NCBI GenBank assembly: GCA_025350905.1
Contig: JANXWY010000423.1
Location: 1 to 33,271, forward strand
From: Verrucomicrobiota bacterium
Lineage (GTDB): Bacteria; Verrucomicrobiota; Verrucomicrobiia; Limisphaerales; JADLHS01
Reading direction: 5' to 3'
Length of the DNA stretch: 33,271 nucleotides
The position numbers were made by a program, and so were the translations under genes. Below are positions 24,723-33,269 of the stretch, piece by piece. Each line of letters opens with the position of its first letter. Position 1 is the stretch's first letter. The notes under the pieces were generated by a model, which had not been told where the DNA came from, made no database searches, and saw nothing but the letters and a program-made list of their open reading frames with translations.

Positions 24723-25711
24723 GCGCACCTAATTCCAGCCAGCAAGTGCTCGCCCGCGTGACCGATTCCGCTCGGGTGGTGGTGGACGGTGGGATGCACA
24801 AGCTGACCTTTCGCGCCATGAGTACCGAGTGCCGCGTGCATCTCCACGGGGTCACCCCGGCGGTAGCCGCGGCGTTTCTCGGCGAAGTGGTGCCGTGGGT
24901 CGCGGCCTTTGAAGCGCGCTACTCCCGGTTTATTCCGGACAGTTTGATCGGTGGCATCAATGCCGCCGCCGGGGAGCGTTGGGTGGAAATTGACCCCGAG
25001 ACGGAGCGGTTGTTCACCCTCTGCCACGAACTGGCCTTCTTCACCTGCGGCGCGTTCGATCCCACGGCCCTGCCGCTCATTCGACTTTGGAATTGGAAAG
25101 CGCAACCGCCCGTGGCGCCGTCCGCGGACGCCATTCGCGCCGCCCAGGAACTGGTGGGTTGGCATAAAGTGCAGCGCCGGCCGGGCGGCATTTTTCTGCC
25201 GCGCGCAGGCATGTGCCTCGACCTGGGGGGCATCGGCAAGGAATACGCCGTGGACATGGTCGTCGGCATGGCGCTGGAGCGCGGCATCCCGAATGTGCTC
25301 GTGGATTTTGGGCACGACGTGCGGGTGCATGGTCACGCGCTGGACAAGAAATTTTGGTGGATCGGGCTTGAGGACGCCAATCAACCCGGCCGTTGCTGGA
25401 CCGGCGTCGCCGTGCGCGACCATGCCGTCGCCACCTCCGGCGATTACATCCGCAACTTTCAAATTAACGGCCGCCGCTTTGGCCACATCATTGACCCGCG
25501 GACCGGTTATCCCGTGGACAACGGTTGTCACGCTGTCTCCGTCATCGCCCCGACCTGCACCATCGCGGGTATTCTTTCCACCACGGCACTCATCCTGGGC
25601 CCGCTGGAAGGCCTGCGCCTGATCGAAACCCATCCCGGTGCCGCCGGCGCCGTTACGACCAACCGCAATCGGGATTACACCCGGAAATTCCATGAATATG
25701 CCGCTCCTTAA
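24713..25711 (+). CDS. apbE: ApbE-family FAD:protein FMN transferase (divergent)
   Basis: LTFRAMSTECRVHLHG, FDPTALPLIRLWNW, CLDLGGIGKEYAVDMVV, VDFGHDVRVHG, AVATSGDYIRNFQINGRRFGHIIDPRTGYPVDN. Its start overlaps the DUF3570 stop. Confidence 0.9.
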   Translation: MVLSAPNSSQQVLARVTDSARVVVDGGMHKLTFRAMSTECRVHLHGVTPAVAAAFLGEVVPWVAAFEARYSRFIPDSLIGGINAAAGERWVEIDPETERLFTLCHELAFFTCGAFDPTALPLIRLWNWKAQPPVAPSADAIRAAQELVGWHKVQRRPGGIFLPRAGMCLDLGGIGKEYAVDMVVGMALERGIPNVLVDFGHDVRVHGHALDKKFWWIGLEDANQPGRCWTGVAVRDHAVATSGDYIRNFQINGRRFGHIIDPRTGYPVDNGCHAVSVIAPTCTIAGILSTTALILGPLEGLRLIETHPGAAGAVTTNRNRDYTRKFHEYAAP

Positions 25712-26201
25712 AACCATCCTGGCGCTTGGCGCCCTTTGTTGCACGAACCTGTTTTCCGCCCACGCCGGTTGGAGCGTTGGTGATACTCTCCCCGATCTCA
25801 CCGCGCAACAACTGGTGGGCAAACTCCCGGACTCCTTCAAAGGCAAAGTTGTGCTCGTGGATTTCTGGGCCTCCTGGTGCCTGCCGTGCGCGGAATCTTT
25901 CCCGGTCCTGGAAGAGCTGCACAAAAAATATTCGGATCAAGGTCTGGTCATCCTGGCCGTGAGTACGGATGAAAAGCGGGCGAACATGGACAAATTCTTG
26001 AAAAAACATGTCGTCACATTTTCTGTGGTCCAGGATGGCGCGCAAAAACTCGTCGCCCAAGCGGACGCGAACACAATGCCCCGGTCGTTCCTGGTGGGTC
26101 GCGACGGTAAAATCCGTTTTATCCACGATGGCTTTCGGACCCACGAAACCAAAGCTCAATACATCGCTGAGATTGAATCGCTGCTGAAAGAAAAACCATG
26201 A
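25692..26201 (+). CDS. TlpA-like thioredoxin-fold protein
   Basis: ATG at 25692 (ORF track start 25638 is less likely). Signal peptide MNMPLLKTILALGALCCTNLFSAHA; GKVVLVDFWASWCLPCAESFPVLEELHKKY; MPRSFLVGRDGKI. Overlaps the apbE 3' end. Confidence 0.92.
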   Translation: MNMPLLKTILALGALCCTNLFSAHAGWSVGDTLPDLTAQQLVGKLPDSFKGKVVLVDFWASWCLPCAESFPVLEELHKKYSDQGLVILAVSTDEKRANMDKFLKKHVVTFSVVQDGAQKLVAQADANTMPRSFLVGRDGKIRFIHDGFRTHETKAQYIAEIESLLKEKP

Positions 26202-26416
26202 AACTTCGTCGCCTTTTTCTCCCCGGCGTTATCGCGCTGCTGGTCAACAGCGGTTGCGCTAACGTAAAACCGTGGCAACGCGAGACGTTGGCGGATTACA
26301 CCATGCGGGCCGATCGCGATCCCCTCCGCGTCTCGCAAATGCAGCACGTCTGGTTTTCCCGCGAGGAAGCCAACGGCGGCGGCGGCGTGGGTGGCGGCGG
26401 CTGCGGCTGCAATTGA
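26198..26416 (+). CDS. DUF4266-type small lipoprotein ending in GGGGCGCN
   Basis: MKLRRLFLPGVIALLVNSGCANVKPWQRETLADYTMRADRDPLRVSQMQHVWFSREEANGGGGVGGGGCGCN; lipobox VNSGC. Start overlaps the tlpA-like stop (ATGA). Confidence 0.88.
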   Translation: MKLRRLFLPGVIALLVNSGCANVKPWQRETLADYTMRADRDPLRVSQMQHVWFSREEANGGGGVGGGGCGCN

Positions 26417-26430
26417 ATTGAATTGAATTC
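26411..26430. repeat. AATTG pentanucleotide tandem repeat (x3 plus AATTC) at the DUF4266 stop codon
   Basis: aattgaattgaattgaattc read directly. Confidence 0.9.
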
Positions 26431-26458
26431 CTGATCAAACCTAAAACACCAAACAAAC

Positions 26459-29011
26459 ATGAAAATCATTCGCATTCCAGCCCTGTTGCTCGCTGCCGCG
26501 ATTCAACTCCTGCCCATGTGCCGCACGGTAACCACCAGTCCGGCCTTTAGCTCTACGCTGGCCATCATCTTTCGCTGGACGGTTGGCGCTTCCGCCGCGT
26601 TTAGTGCATTCGATTCGGTTTCCGGCAGCACTCAGGTATATTTTGATAGCCCAGGCACCGCCGTCGGGACGGTCGGTGTCCCGTTCACCTATTTCATCAC
26701 CCTGGGTGGCAGCGTGGGCGACAACGCGGGTTCAATTGTCGCGGCCGCACCTTTACCAACAAGCCTTACCAACTACACCCAGCAACATTTGACTTCCCCT
26801 CTTGCTGACTGGGGCGTTATCAGCGGCACTCCCACCAGTACCGTGACCAACCTTGTTATTAACCTCGCGGCGTCGAATCCAGCCTACCAATCCGGCGTGC
26901 CTATGACGGGCACCCTCCGCCTCACAGTTTATCCGACTTCCACTCCAGTAGTCATCACCACCAACCCAACGAACCGCATAGCTACGAATGGCCAAGCGGT
27001 GTCTTTCAGTGCTGCGGCCACCGGGAGCGGCCCCTTGACGTATCAGTGGTTCAAGGGTGACACCAATATCTGGAACCACATTCAGAGCGCGACCAACGCC
27101 ACCTACACCTTCACCGCGAGTACTAATCGCGCCGCCACCTCCTTTGCCGTCAACTCCGGTACCTACATGGTGCGGGTTGCCGGCGCCGCCGGGATGGTCT
27201 GCAGCGACGCGGCCACCCTCATCGTCAATTCACCTCTGCTCAGCATTACCGAGTCGCCCACCAACCTGACTGCCTTCGCGTGCGATACGGCTAATTTCTA
27301 TGTCACCGCGAGCGGTACCACCCCGGTCAGTTACCAATGGTACCTAAATGGGACCGACCCCATTCCCGGCGCCACGGGTAGCACCTACAGCGTGCCCAAT
27401 GTTCAGTTCACCGATGCCGGCTTTTTGACCGCCGTGGTTGCCAATTCCTCCGGCGCGCTCACCAGTGCCGTCGCCCGGTTGACGGTCATCGCGAACCCGG
27501 CCATCATTGCCCCCTCCATTTCGACCTCGCCCACCAATCTCACGATCGTTGCCGGACAGTCAACCACGCTCGTCGTCGAGGCCGGGGGCACGGCCCCGCT
27601 GAATTATCAATGGCAATATTATGGCGATAATATTCCCGGGGCGACCAGTGCGCAGCTGGATTTGACGCCGGTGACGGTTGGTCAAGCCGGCGATTACACC
27701 GCCGTGGTGTTCAATTGCTCGGGTTCCGTTACCAGCTCGGTGGCGACGCTGACCGTTTTGGAGCTGCCCGCGATCGCGATTCCGCCGCAAAGCCAGTCCG
27801 TCGTGGTCGGTGGCAATGCGACCTTCGACGTAACGGCGACGGGCACGGACCCGCTGAGTTATCAATGGCAACTGAATGATGTGGATCTTCCCGGCGCCAA
27901 CAGTTCGACCCTGATCCTGACCGGCGTGACGGCCAACCAGGCGGGCAATTACGCCGCCGTGGTGGCCAACAGCGCCGGTTCGGTCACCAGCATCGTGGCG
28001 ACGCTGACGGTGTTGGTACCCCCCGCGATCGCGACGCCACCGGCGAGTCAGACCGTGACCGCAGGCGGCAGTGCGAGCTTCAACGTGACGGCGACGGGGA
28101 CGGCGCCGTTCAGTTATCAATGGCAATTCAAAGGTGCGAATATTCCCGGGGCCACCAGTGCGACGCTGGCGTTGACGGGGGTGACGACCAATCAAGCCGG
28201 CAATTACGCAGTCGTAGTGATCAATAGCGCAGGTTTCGTCACCAGCTCCACCGCGACGCTGACGGTGCTGGTACCACCCGCGATCACGACGCCACCGGCG
28301 AGTCAGACCGTGACGGCGGGCGGCAGTGCGACCTTCAACGTGACGGCGACGGGTACGGCGCCGCTGAGTTATCAATGGCAATTCAATGGCGCGGATCTTT
28401 CCGGTGCCAACAGTGCGACGCTGGCGTTGACCGGGGTGACGACCAATGAAGCCGGCAACTACGCCGCCGTGGTGGCCAACAGCGCGGGGTCGGTGACGAG
28501 TATCGTGGCGACCCTGACGGTGCGAGTACCACCCGCGATCACCGCGCAGCCGGCCAATCTATCAGTGACGGCAGGCGCCAGCGCGACTTTCAGCGTGACG
28601 GCCACGGGCACCGAGCCGTTGAGCTATCAATGGGCCAAGGACGCGATCAATCTCCCAGGCGCGACCAATTCCAGTTTGTCGCTTGCCACCGCCCGAACGA
28701 GTGACGCCGGCAACTACAGTGTGGTCGTCACCAACGCCGCCGACCGCATCACCAGTGCAAACGCGCTGCTCACCATCACGCTGCCGGCGGCACCGACGTT
28801 GACGGCGCTCGCGTTCAACGGAAGCAATTTCCGCTTTAGCTTCACCCCGGTTATCGGCCTGACCAATTCCGTCCTCACCAACGGCACCTTGGACGGCATG
28901 GGCTGGAGCGTGCTCACCAACATTCCCCCGCCCGCCACCGCCGACAGCATCATCGTCACGGACGACATCAGCGGGAGTGTGAAATTTTATCGCATCTCCC
29001 TCGCACCTTAG
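26459..29011 (+). CDS. Secreted Ig-like (I-set) repeat protein
   Basis: Repeated P.I...P.SQ.V..GGSA.FNVTATGT.PLSYQWQ.NG..I.GA.S.TL.LT.VT..QAGNYA.VV.NSAGSVTS..A.LTV units. C-terminal VKFYRISLAP. Confidence 0.93.
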   Translation: MKIIRIPALLLAAAIQLLPMCRTVTTSPAFSSTLAIIFRWTVGASAAFSAFDSVSGSTQVYFDSPGTAVGTVGVPFTYFITLGGSVGDNAGSIVAAAPLPTSLTNYTQQHLTSPLADWGVISGTPTSTVTNLVINLAASNPAYQSGVPMTGTLRLTVYPTSTPVVITTNPTNRIATNGQAVSFSAAATGSGPLTYQWFKGDTNIWNHIQSATNATYTFTASTNRAATSFAVNSGTYMVRVAGAAGMVCSDAATLIVNSPLLSITESPTNLTAFACDTANFYVTASGTTPVSYQWYLNGTDPIPGATGSTYSVPNVQFTDAGFLTAVVANSSGALTSAVARLTVIANPAIIAPSISTSPTNLTIVAGQSTTLVVEAGGTAPLNYQWQYYGDNIPGATSAQLDLTPVTVGQAGDYTAVVFNCSGSVTSSVATLTVLELPAIAIPPQSQSVVVGGNATFDVTATGTDPLSYQWQLNDVDLPGANSSTLILTGVTANQAGNYAAVVANSAGSVTSIVATLTVLVPPAIATPPASQTVTAGGSASFNVTATGTAPFSYQWQFKGANIPGATSATLALTGVTTNQAGNYAVVVINSAGFVTSSTATLTVLVPPAITTPPASQTVTAGGSATFNVTATGTAPLSYQWQFNGADLSGANSATLALTGVTTNEAGNYAAVVANSAGSVTSIVATLTVRVPPAITAQPANLSVTAGASATFSVTATGTEPLSYQWAKDAINLPGATNSSLSLATARTSDAGNYSVVVTNAADRITSANALLTITLPAAPTLTALAFNGSNFRFSFTPVIGLTNSVLTNGTLDGMGWSVLTNIPPPATADSIIVTDDISGSVKFYRISLAP
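27771..28790 (+). repeat. Exact-period 255-bp tandem repeat units encoding Ig-like domains
   Basis: Unit landmark CGATC at 27771, 28026, 28281 and 28536, each 255 bp apart. High nucleotide similarity is visible between the 28026 and 28281 units. Confidence 0.9.
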
Positions 29012-29072
29012 CGCCCTGCTCAATTCGGAAATCCAGGTTTTATGCCCGCTGTGAAATAGCGTGGTAATCCGA

Positions 29073-29801
29073 TTAGAATTTGAAATTCCACTCGGCGCGT
29101 GAGTATTTCTCGGCCACCAGGGCCGCCGTACGGCCTTGAGGCGGTTGCGTTAGCGGTTGCTCGGCGTGCCAGGCAAGTGCGAGGGCGGCTCTCGCTTGGT
29201 CGCGAGAAAGTGGTAAGCGGGTGAGAAAATCATCATGACTACGACCGGCACGGTAATCGGGCTGTAGGGCCGGGAGCCGCAGGAGTTCATTAACCATCGC
29301 CAGATCAAAATCGAGCAGCAGGGTGCCGTGAAAGAGCAGGAACTGGCGCCGCCGGCGCTGGGCATTGCCGGAAAATTTTCGCCCAGCCAACGTAAGGTCA
29401 GTGTGGCCCTGGACCCGGACGGCGGAGGGCGGAAGCCCGAGGGCGGCGGCTAGTGCCGCGCCATTCCGCTCCATGATGAATTGATTTGCGGCCCGAATAC
29501 TGCGGGTGGGACCGTCCTCTTGGATGCGCAAGCTGAGCGCGTAATTCAGACAACCCGGCCCTTGCGCCACCGTGCCGCCGCCGGTGCAGCGCCGCAGAAT
29601 GGGAATCCCCCGGGCGGCACACGCCGCCACGTTGACTTCCGCGGCCACCTGGTTGGCATAGCCGACGACGACGAAAGTTTGCGGTGATTCCCAGAAGCGG
29701 AGGACTTCGTCGGCCCCGTCCGCCTCACCGGCGTCGAGCAGCGCTTCATCGCCCGCCAGGTTTTCGGCTGGCGAGGGCAGGGTGAGGTCGAGGAGTTTCA
29801 T
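29073..29801 (-). CDS. lplA: Lipoate-protein ligase A family (BPL/LPL) protein
   Basis: LRFWESPQTFVVVGYANQVAAEVNVAACAARGIPILRRCTGGGTVAQGPGCLNYAL, VRVQGHTDLTLAGRKFSGNAQRRRRQFLLFHGTLLLDFDL. Confidence 0.88.
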   Translation of the reverse strand: MKLLDLTLPSPAENLAGDEALLDAGEADGADEVLRFWESPQTFVVVGYANQVAAEVNVAACAARGIPILRRCTGGGTVAQGPGCLNYALSLRIQEDGPTRSIRAANQFIMERNGAALAAALGLPPSAVRVQGHTDLTLAGRKFSGNAQRRRRQFLLFHGTLLLDFDLAMVNELLRLPALQPDYRAGRSHDDFLTRLPLSRDQARAALALAWHAEQPLTQPPQGRTAALVAEKYSRAEWNFKF

Positions 29802-29925
29802 GCGCGGCGGGCGGTGCTAATTTCGCTGGCGTTCGGCGTCCGCATTGGGTTTAATCTGCCGCTCTTGCCGGGGGCACCACCTGCGCTTCCATTGCCCGGC
29901 GACTACCTTTGAACTGAGTAACACA

Positions 29926-32634
29926 GTGAAACCCGATAAAAAAGAAGTTTACGGTTCGTCCGCGTCGGCCCTTCCCGACGCCCGCCCGCATGGCCCCAAG
30001 GGCGACAAGCTCGCCGACTCGGTGCAATCGGTCTTTGACCTGGCCATCGCCAGCCAGGGACCGGAGCGCACGGCGCAACTACTCGAGCAGCTCGCCGACC
30101 GCTTGCGCGCCAACCAGCACGAGTTGCCGCGCGGCTTCAATACCCCGTACGCCAACACCATTCCGGTCGCGCAACAACCCGAGTATCCCGGCGACTGGAA
30201 GACCGAAGTCCGCCTGAAAAGCCTGATGCGCTGGAACGCGATGGCGATGGTCGTGAAGGCCAACCATACGACGAACGTCGGCGGGCATATCTCGACCTAC
30301 GCTTCGGCGGCGACCCTGTACGAGGTGGCGTTCAATCATTTCTTCCGCGGGCGTACCGAGGACTTCCCGGGCGATGCCGTTTATTTTCAAGGCCACGCCG
30401 CGCCCGGCGTGTACGCGCGGGCGTTTCTTGAAGGGCGTTTGACGGAGACGCACTTGCAGAATTTTCGCCAGGAACTGGCTGAGGGCGGTGGGCTTTCGTC
30501 CTATCCGCATCCATATCTGATGCCGGATTTCTGGCAATTCCCGACGGTCTCCATGGGCCTCGGCCCGATCATGTCGATCTACCAGGCGCGGTTTAATCGC
30601 TACCTGCAGGCCCGTAAGTTCATCGGCGATCAGGATCCCAAGGTCTGGTGCTTTATTGGCGATGGCGAAAGCGATGAGCCGGAAACCTTGGGCTCCCTGA
30701 CTCTCGCGGCCCGCGAAAATCTCGACAACCTCGTCTGGGTCATCAATTGCAACCTCCAGCGGCTGGATGGTCCGGTGCGCGGAAACGGGAAAATTATTCA
30801 GGAACTGGAAGCGCTCTTCCGCGGCGCGGGCTGGAACGTCATCAAGGTGGTCTGGGGCTCCGACTGGGACGACTTGCTCGCGCGCGACAAGTCCGGGCTG
30901 CTCCTCAAGCGCATGGACGAGGCGGTGGACGGTGATTATCAGAAATATGTCGTGGAGCCGGGCAGTTACACGCGGAAACATTTCTTCGGCAAATATCCCG
31001 AGCTGTTGAAGCTTGTGCATCACCTGACCGATGAACAGATTCGCAAGTTGCTGCGCGGGGGTCACGACACGCGGAAAGTCTATGCCGCTTACAAGGCCGC
31101 CACGGAACACGCTGGCCAGCCCACGGTGATCCTGGCGAAAACGGTTAAAGGCTACGGCCTGGGGGAAGCCGGAGAGGGCCGCAATATTTCGCATCAGCAG
31201 AAAAAAATGAATGAAAAGGAGCTGCGCGAATTTCGCGAGCGCTTCAACATTCCGGTCAGCGATGACGTGATCGCCGACACGCCCTTCTATCGCCCGCCGG
31301 CGGACAGTCCCGAAATCAAGTACTTGCTCGAACGCCGCAAGATTCTGGGCGGTTTTGTGCCGACCCGCCAAGTCGCGCCCGTGAAACTTGAGGTGCCGGT
31401 GCTCAGTCATTTTGCTGAGTTCTTCCGGGGCTCCACCCGCGAAATCTCGACGACCATGGCGTTTGGCCGCCTTTTCAGCCTGCTGTTGCAACACCAAGGC
31501 GTCCGCAAAAATCTCGTGCCCATCATTCCCGACGAGGCGCGCACGTTTGGCCTCGATACCCTGTTTCGAGAGATCGGAATTTATTCTTCGAAAGGGCAGC
31601 TGTACGAGCCGGTGGACCGCAAGACGTTGTCGTTTTATCACGAAGCCAAGGATGGCCAGATTCTCGAGGAGGGTATCACGGAGGCGGGTTCGATGGCGTC
31701 GTTCATCGCGGCGGGCACGGCCTACGCGACCCATGGCGTCCCGATGATTCCATTTTATATTTATTATTCCATGTTCGGGCCGCAGCGCGTGGGCGACTTG
31801 ATGTGGCTCGCCGGCGACATCAAGGCCCGCGGCTTCATGCTCGGCGCCACTTCGGGCCGCACCACGCTCAATGGCGAGGGCTTGCAACATCAGGACGGTC
31901 ACAGCTTGCTGCACGCGAGCACCATTCCCACTGTGCTGGCCTACGACCCGGCGTTCGGTTACGAAATTGCCGTCATCATCACCGATGGCTTGCGCCGCAT
32001 GTTCGTCGAAGGCGAAGATATTTTCTACTACCTCGCGCTGTACAACGAAAACCATGTCATGCCGGCGATGCCCGCGGGCGTGGAGGAAGGCATCCTGAAG
32101 GGCCTTTACAAATTCAAAGCCGGCCCGGAGAAGAAAAAGCTCAAGGCTCACCTCCTCGGCAGCGGCCCGATCATCAACGCCGCGCTCGCGGCGCAGGAAA
32201 TTCTCGCCGAACGCTACGGCGTCTCCGCTGATGTCTGGAGCGCGACGAGTTACAAGCTTCTGCGCATGGATGCGATTCGTTGCCAGCGCTGGAACATGTT
32301 GCACCCGACCGCGACGCCGAGAAGGTCCCATGTCGAGTCGTTGCTGGCGCCCGAAAAAGGCGCGTTCGTCGCCGTGTCGGACAACATCCGCACTGTGCCG
32401 GACCAGATTGCACCGTGGGTACCGGGCGGCTTGCTGACGTTGGGCACGGATGGTTTCGGTCGGAGCGACACGCGGGCGCGCCTGCGCCGCTTTTTCCAGG
32501 TGGACACGGAAAGCACGGTGATCGGCACGCTCTACGCGCTGGCCCAACGCGGCGAAATTGACCGCACCGTCGTGGCCCAAGCCATCACGGACCTGGGCGT
32601 GGACCCGGAAAAAGTGCAGCCGCAGATCATTTAG
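29926..32634 (+). CDS. aceE: Pyruvate dehydrogenase E1 component, homodimeric (AceE) type
   Basis: Probable GTG start at 29926 (ORF track 29845). NTPYANTIPVAQQPEYPGD, WNAMAMVVKAN, GGHISTYASAATLYEVAFNHFFRG, FIGDGESDEPETLGSLTLAARENLDNLVWVINCNLQRLDGPVRGNGKIIQELE, RTTLNGEGLQHQDGHS, VSATSYKLLR-like segment SADVWSATSYKLLRMDAI. Confidence 0.95.
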   Translation: MKPDKKEVYGSSASALPDARPHGPKGDKLADSVQSVFDLAIASQGPERTAQLLEQLADRLRANQHELPRGFNTPYANTIPVAQQPEYPGDWKTEVRLKSLMRWNAMAMVVKANHTTNVGGHISTYASAATLYEVAFNHFFRGRTEDFPGDAVYFQGHAAPGVYARAFLEGRLTETHLQNFRQELAEGGGLSSYPHPYLMPDFWQFPTVSMGLGPIMSIYQARFNRYLQARKFIGDQDPKVWCFIGDGESDEPETLGSLTLAARENLDNLVWVINCNLQRLDGPVRGNGKIIQELEALFRGAGWNVIKVVWGSDWDDLLARDKSGLLLKRMDEAVDGDYQKYVVEPGSYTRKHFFGKYPELLKLVHHLTDEQIRKLLRGGHDTRKVYAAYKAATEHAGQPTVILAKTVKGYGLGEAGEGRNISHQQKKMNEKELREFRERFNIPVSDDVIADTPFYRPPADSPEIKYLLERRKILGGFVPTRQVAPVKLEVPVLSHFAEFFRGSTREISTTMAFGRLFSLLLQHQGVRKNLVPIIPDEARTFGLDTLFREIGIYSSKGQLYEPVDRKTLSFYHEAKDGQILEEGITEAGSMASFIAAGTAYATHGVPMIPFYIYYSMFGPQRVGDLMWLAGDIKARGFMLGATSGRTTLNGEGLQHQDGHSLLHASTIPTVLAYDPAFGYEIAVIITDGLRRMFVEGEDIFYYLALYNENHVMPAMPAGVEEGILKGLYKFKAGPEKKKLKAHLLGSGPIINAALAAQEILAERYGVSADVWSATSYKLLRMDAIRCQRWNMLHPTATPRRSHVESLLAPEKGAFVAVSDNIRTVPDQIAPWVPGGLLTLGTDGFGRSDTRARLRRFFQVDTESTVIGTLYALAQRGEIDRTVVAQAITDLGVDPEKVQPQII

Positions 32635-33269
32635 GCTACCACCGGCTGGGCGATGATTAAATCGCCGCGCTGGGCGTCGAGCGTGACGTGGGCGCCGACC
32701 GGTAGCGTCGCGTTCTGCCGGACGTGACCGAAGGGCAGGCCGGTGACGACGGGAATTTTCAGCGGGAGCAGTCTTTCCTGCAAAACCTCCGCCAGCGTTT
32801 GCCGGTATTCTTTTGTGCGCCGGGCTTGCGGATCGGCGCAATCGGCATTGAGTCCGATGGCGATGCCGGCCACTTGTTGGAGCAAGCCGCAGTTGAGCAA
32901 GTGCGTGAGCATTCGGTCGAAGCGGTACGGAGGCTCGCCCACGTCCTCGAAAAATAAAATGCGGCCCCGGAACGGCGGTTGCCAGGGCGTGCCGATCGTG
33001 GTGCAGAGCAGGGAGAGGTTGCCCCCGATGAGCTGGCCGTGGGCCACGCCGTGGCGGAGAATTTTAACAGTCTTGCCGCGGTAGCCTTTTGTGATGCTGA
33101 CCGACGACCCCTCACCCCGTCCCTCTCCCCATCCGCTGGGGAGAGATTCCATGAGCCGTCCGGGCTCACGATTTCTTCTCCGGAACCGGACCACTCCTCT
33201 CCCTTCCCTCTCCTCTCCTTCCGAAGGAGAGGAGAGGGTGGCCGCAAGCCGGGAGAGGAGTGGTTCATG
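32631..33269 (-). CDS. LD-carboxypeptidase (peptidase family S66), C-terminal domain; N-terminal part beyond window
   Basis: HGVAHGQLIGGNLSLLCTTIGTPWQPPFRGRILFFEDVGEPPYRFDRMLTHLLNCGLLQQVAGIAIGL and PVVTGLPFGHVRQNATLPVGAHVTLDA. The minus-strand frame stays open to the window edge. Confidence 0.85.
   Translation of the reverse strand, partial: HEPLLSRLAATLSSPSEGEEREGRGVVRFRRRNREPGRLMESLPSGWGEGRGEGSSVSITKGYRGKTVKILRHGVAHGQLIGGNLSLLCTTIGTPWQPPFRGRILFFEDVGEPPYRFDRMLTHLLNCGLLQQVAGIAIGLNADCADPQARRTKEYRQTLAEVLQERLLPLKIPVVTGLPFGHVRQNATLPVGAHVTLDAQRGDLIIAQPVVA
33123..33145. repeat. Palindromic repeat hairpin CTCTCCCCA-TCCGC-TGGGGAGAG
   Basis: 9-bp perfect arms, read directly. Matches the widespread 'SPSDGERAGVRG'-type interspersed repeat style. 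Confidence 0.8.
33190..33264. repeat. Nested inverted-repeat element (MITE/REP-like)
   Basis: Outer arms ACCACTCCTCTCCC (33190-33203) and GGGAGAGGAGTGGT (33251-33264). Inner near-perfect palindrome 33206-33238 with 16-bp arms and a 1-nt centre. Confidence 0.85.

Noticed and set aside
27771-28790. Regular repeats considered as a CRISPR array
   Set aside because: The 255-bp period is fully coding, with no short identical repeats separated by unique spacers; these are Ig domains.
30079-32841. 920-aa minus-strand ORF opposite aceE
   Set aside because: Shadow ORF from GC-rich codon usage. The plus strand has unmistakable AceE motifs, and the antisense translation is low-information and Arg-rich.
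32759-33268. 169-aa minus-strand ORF with LSPADGERDGVRG
   Set aside because: Typical spurious translation of a common interspersed palindromic repeat, out of frame with the LD-carboxypeptidase.
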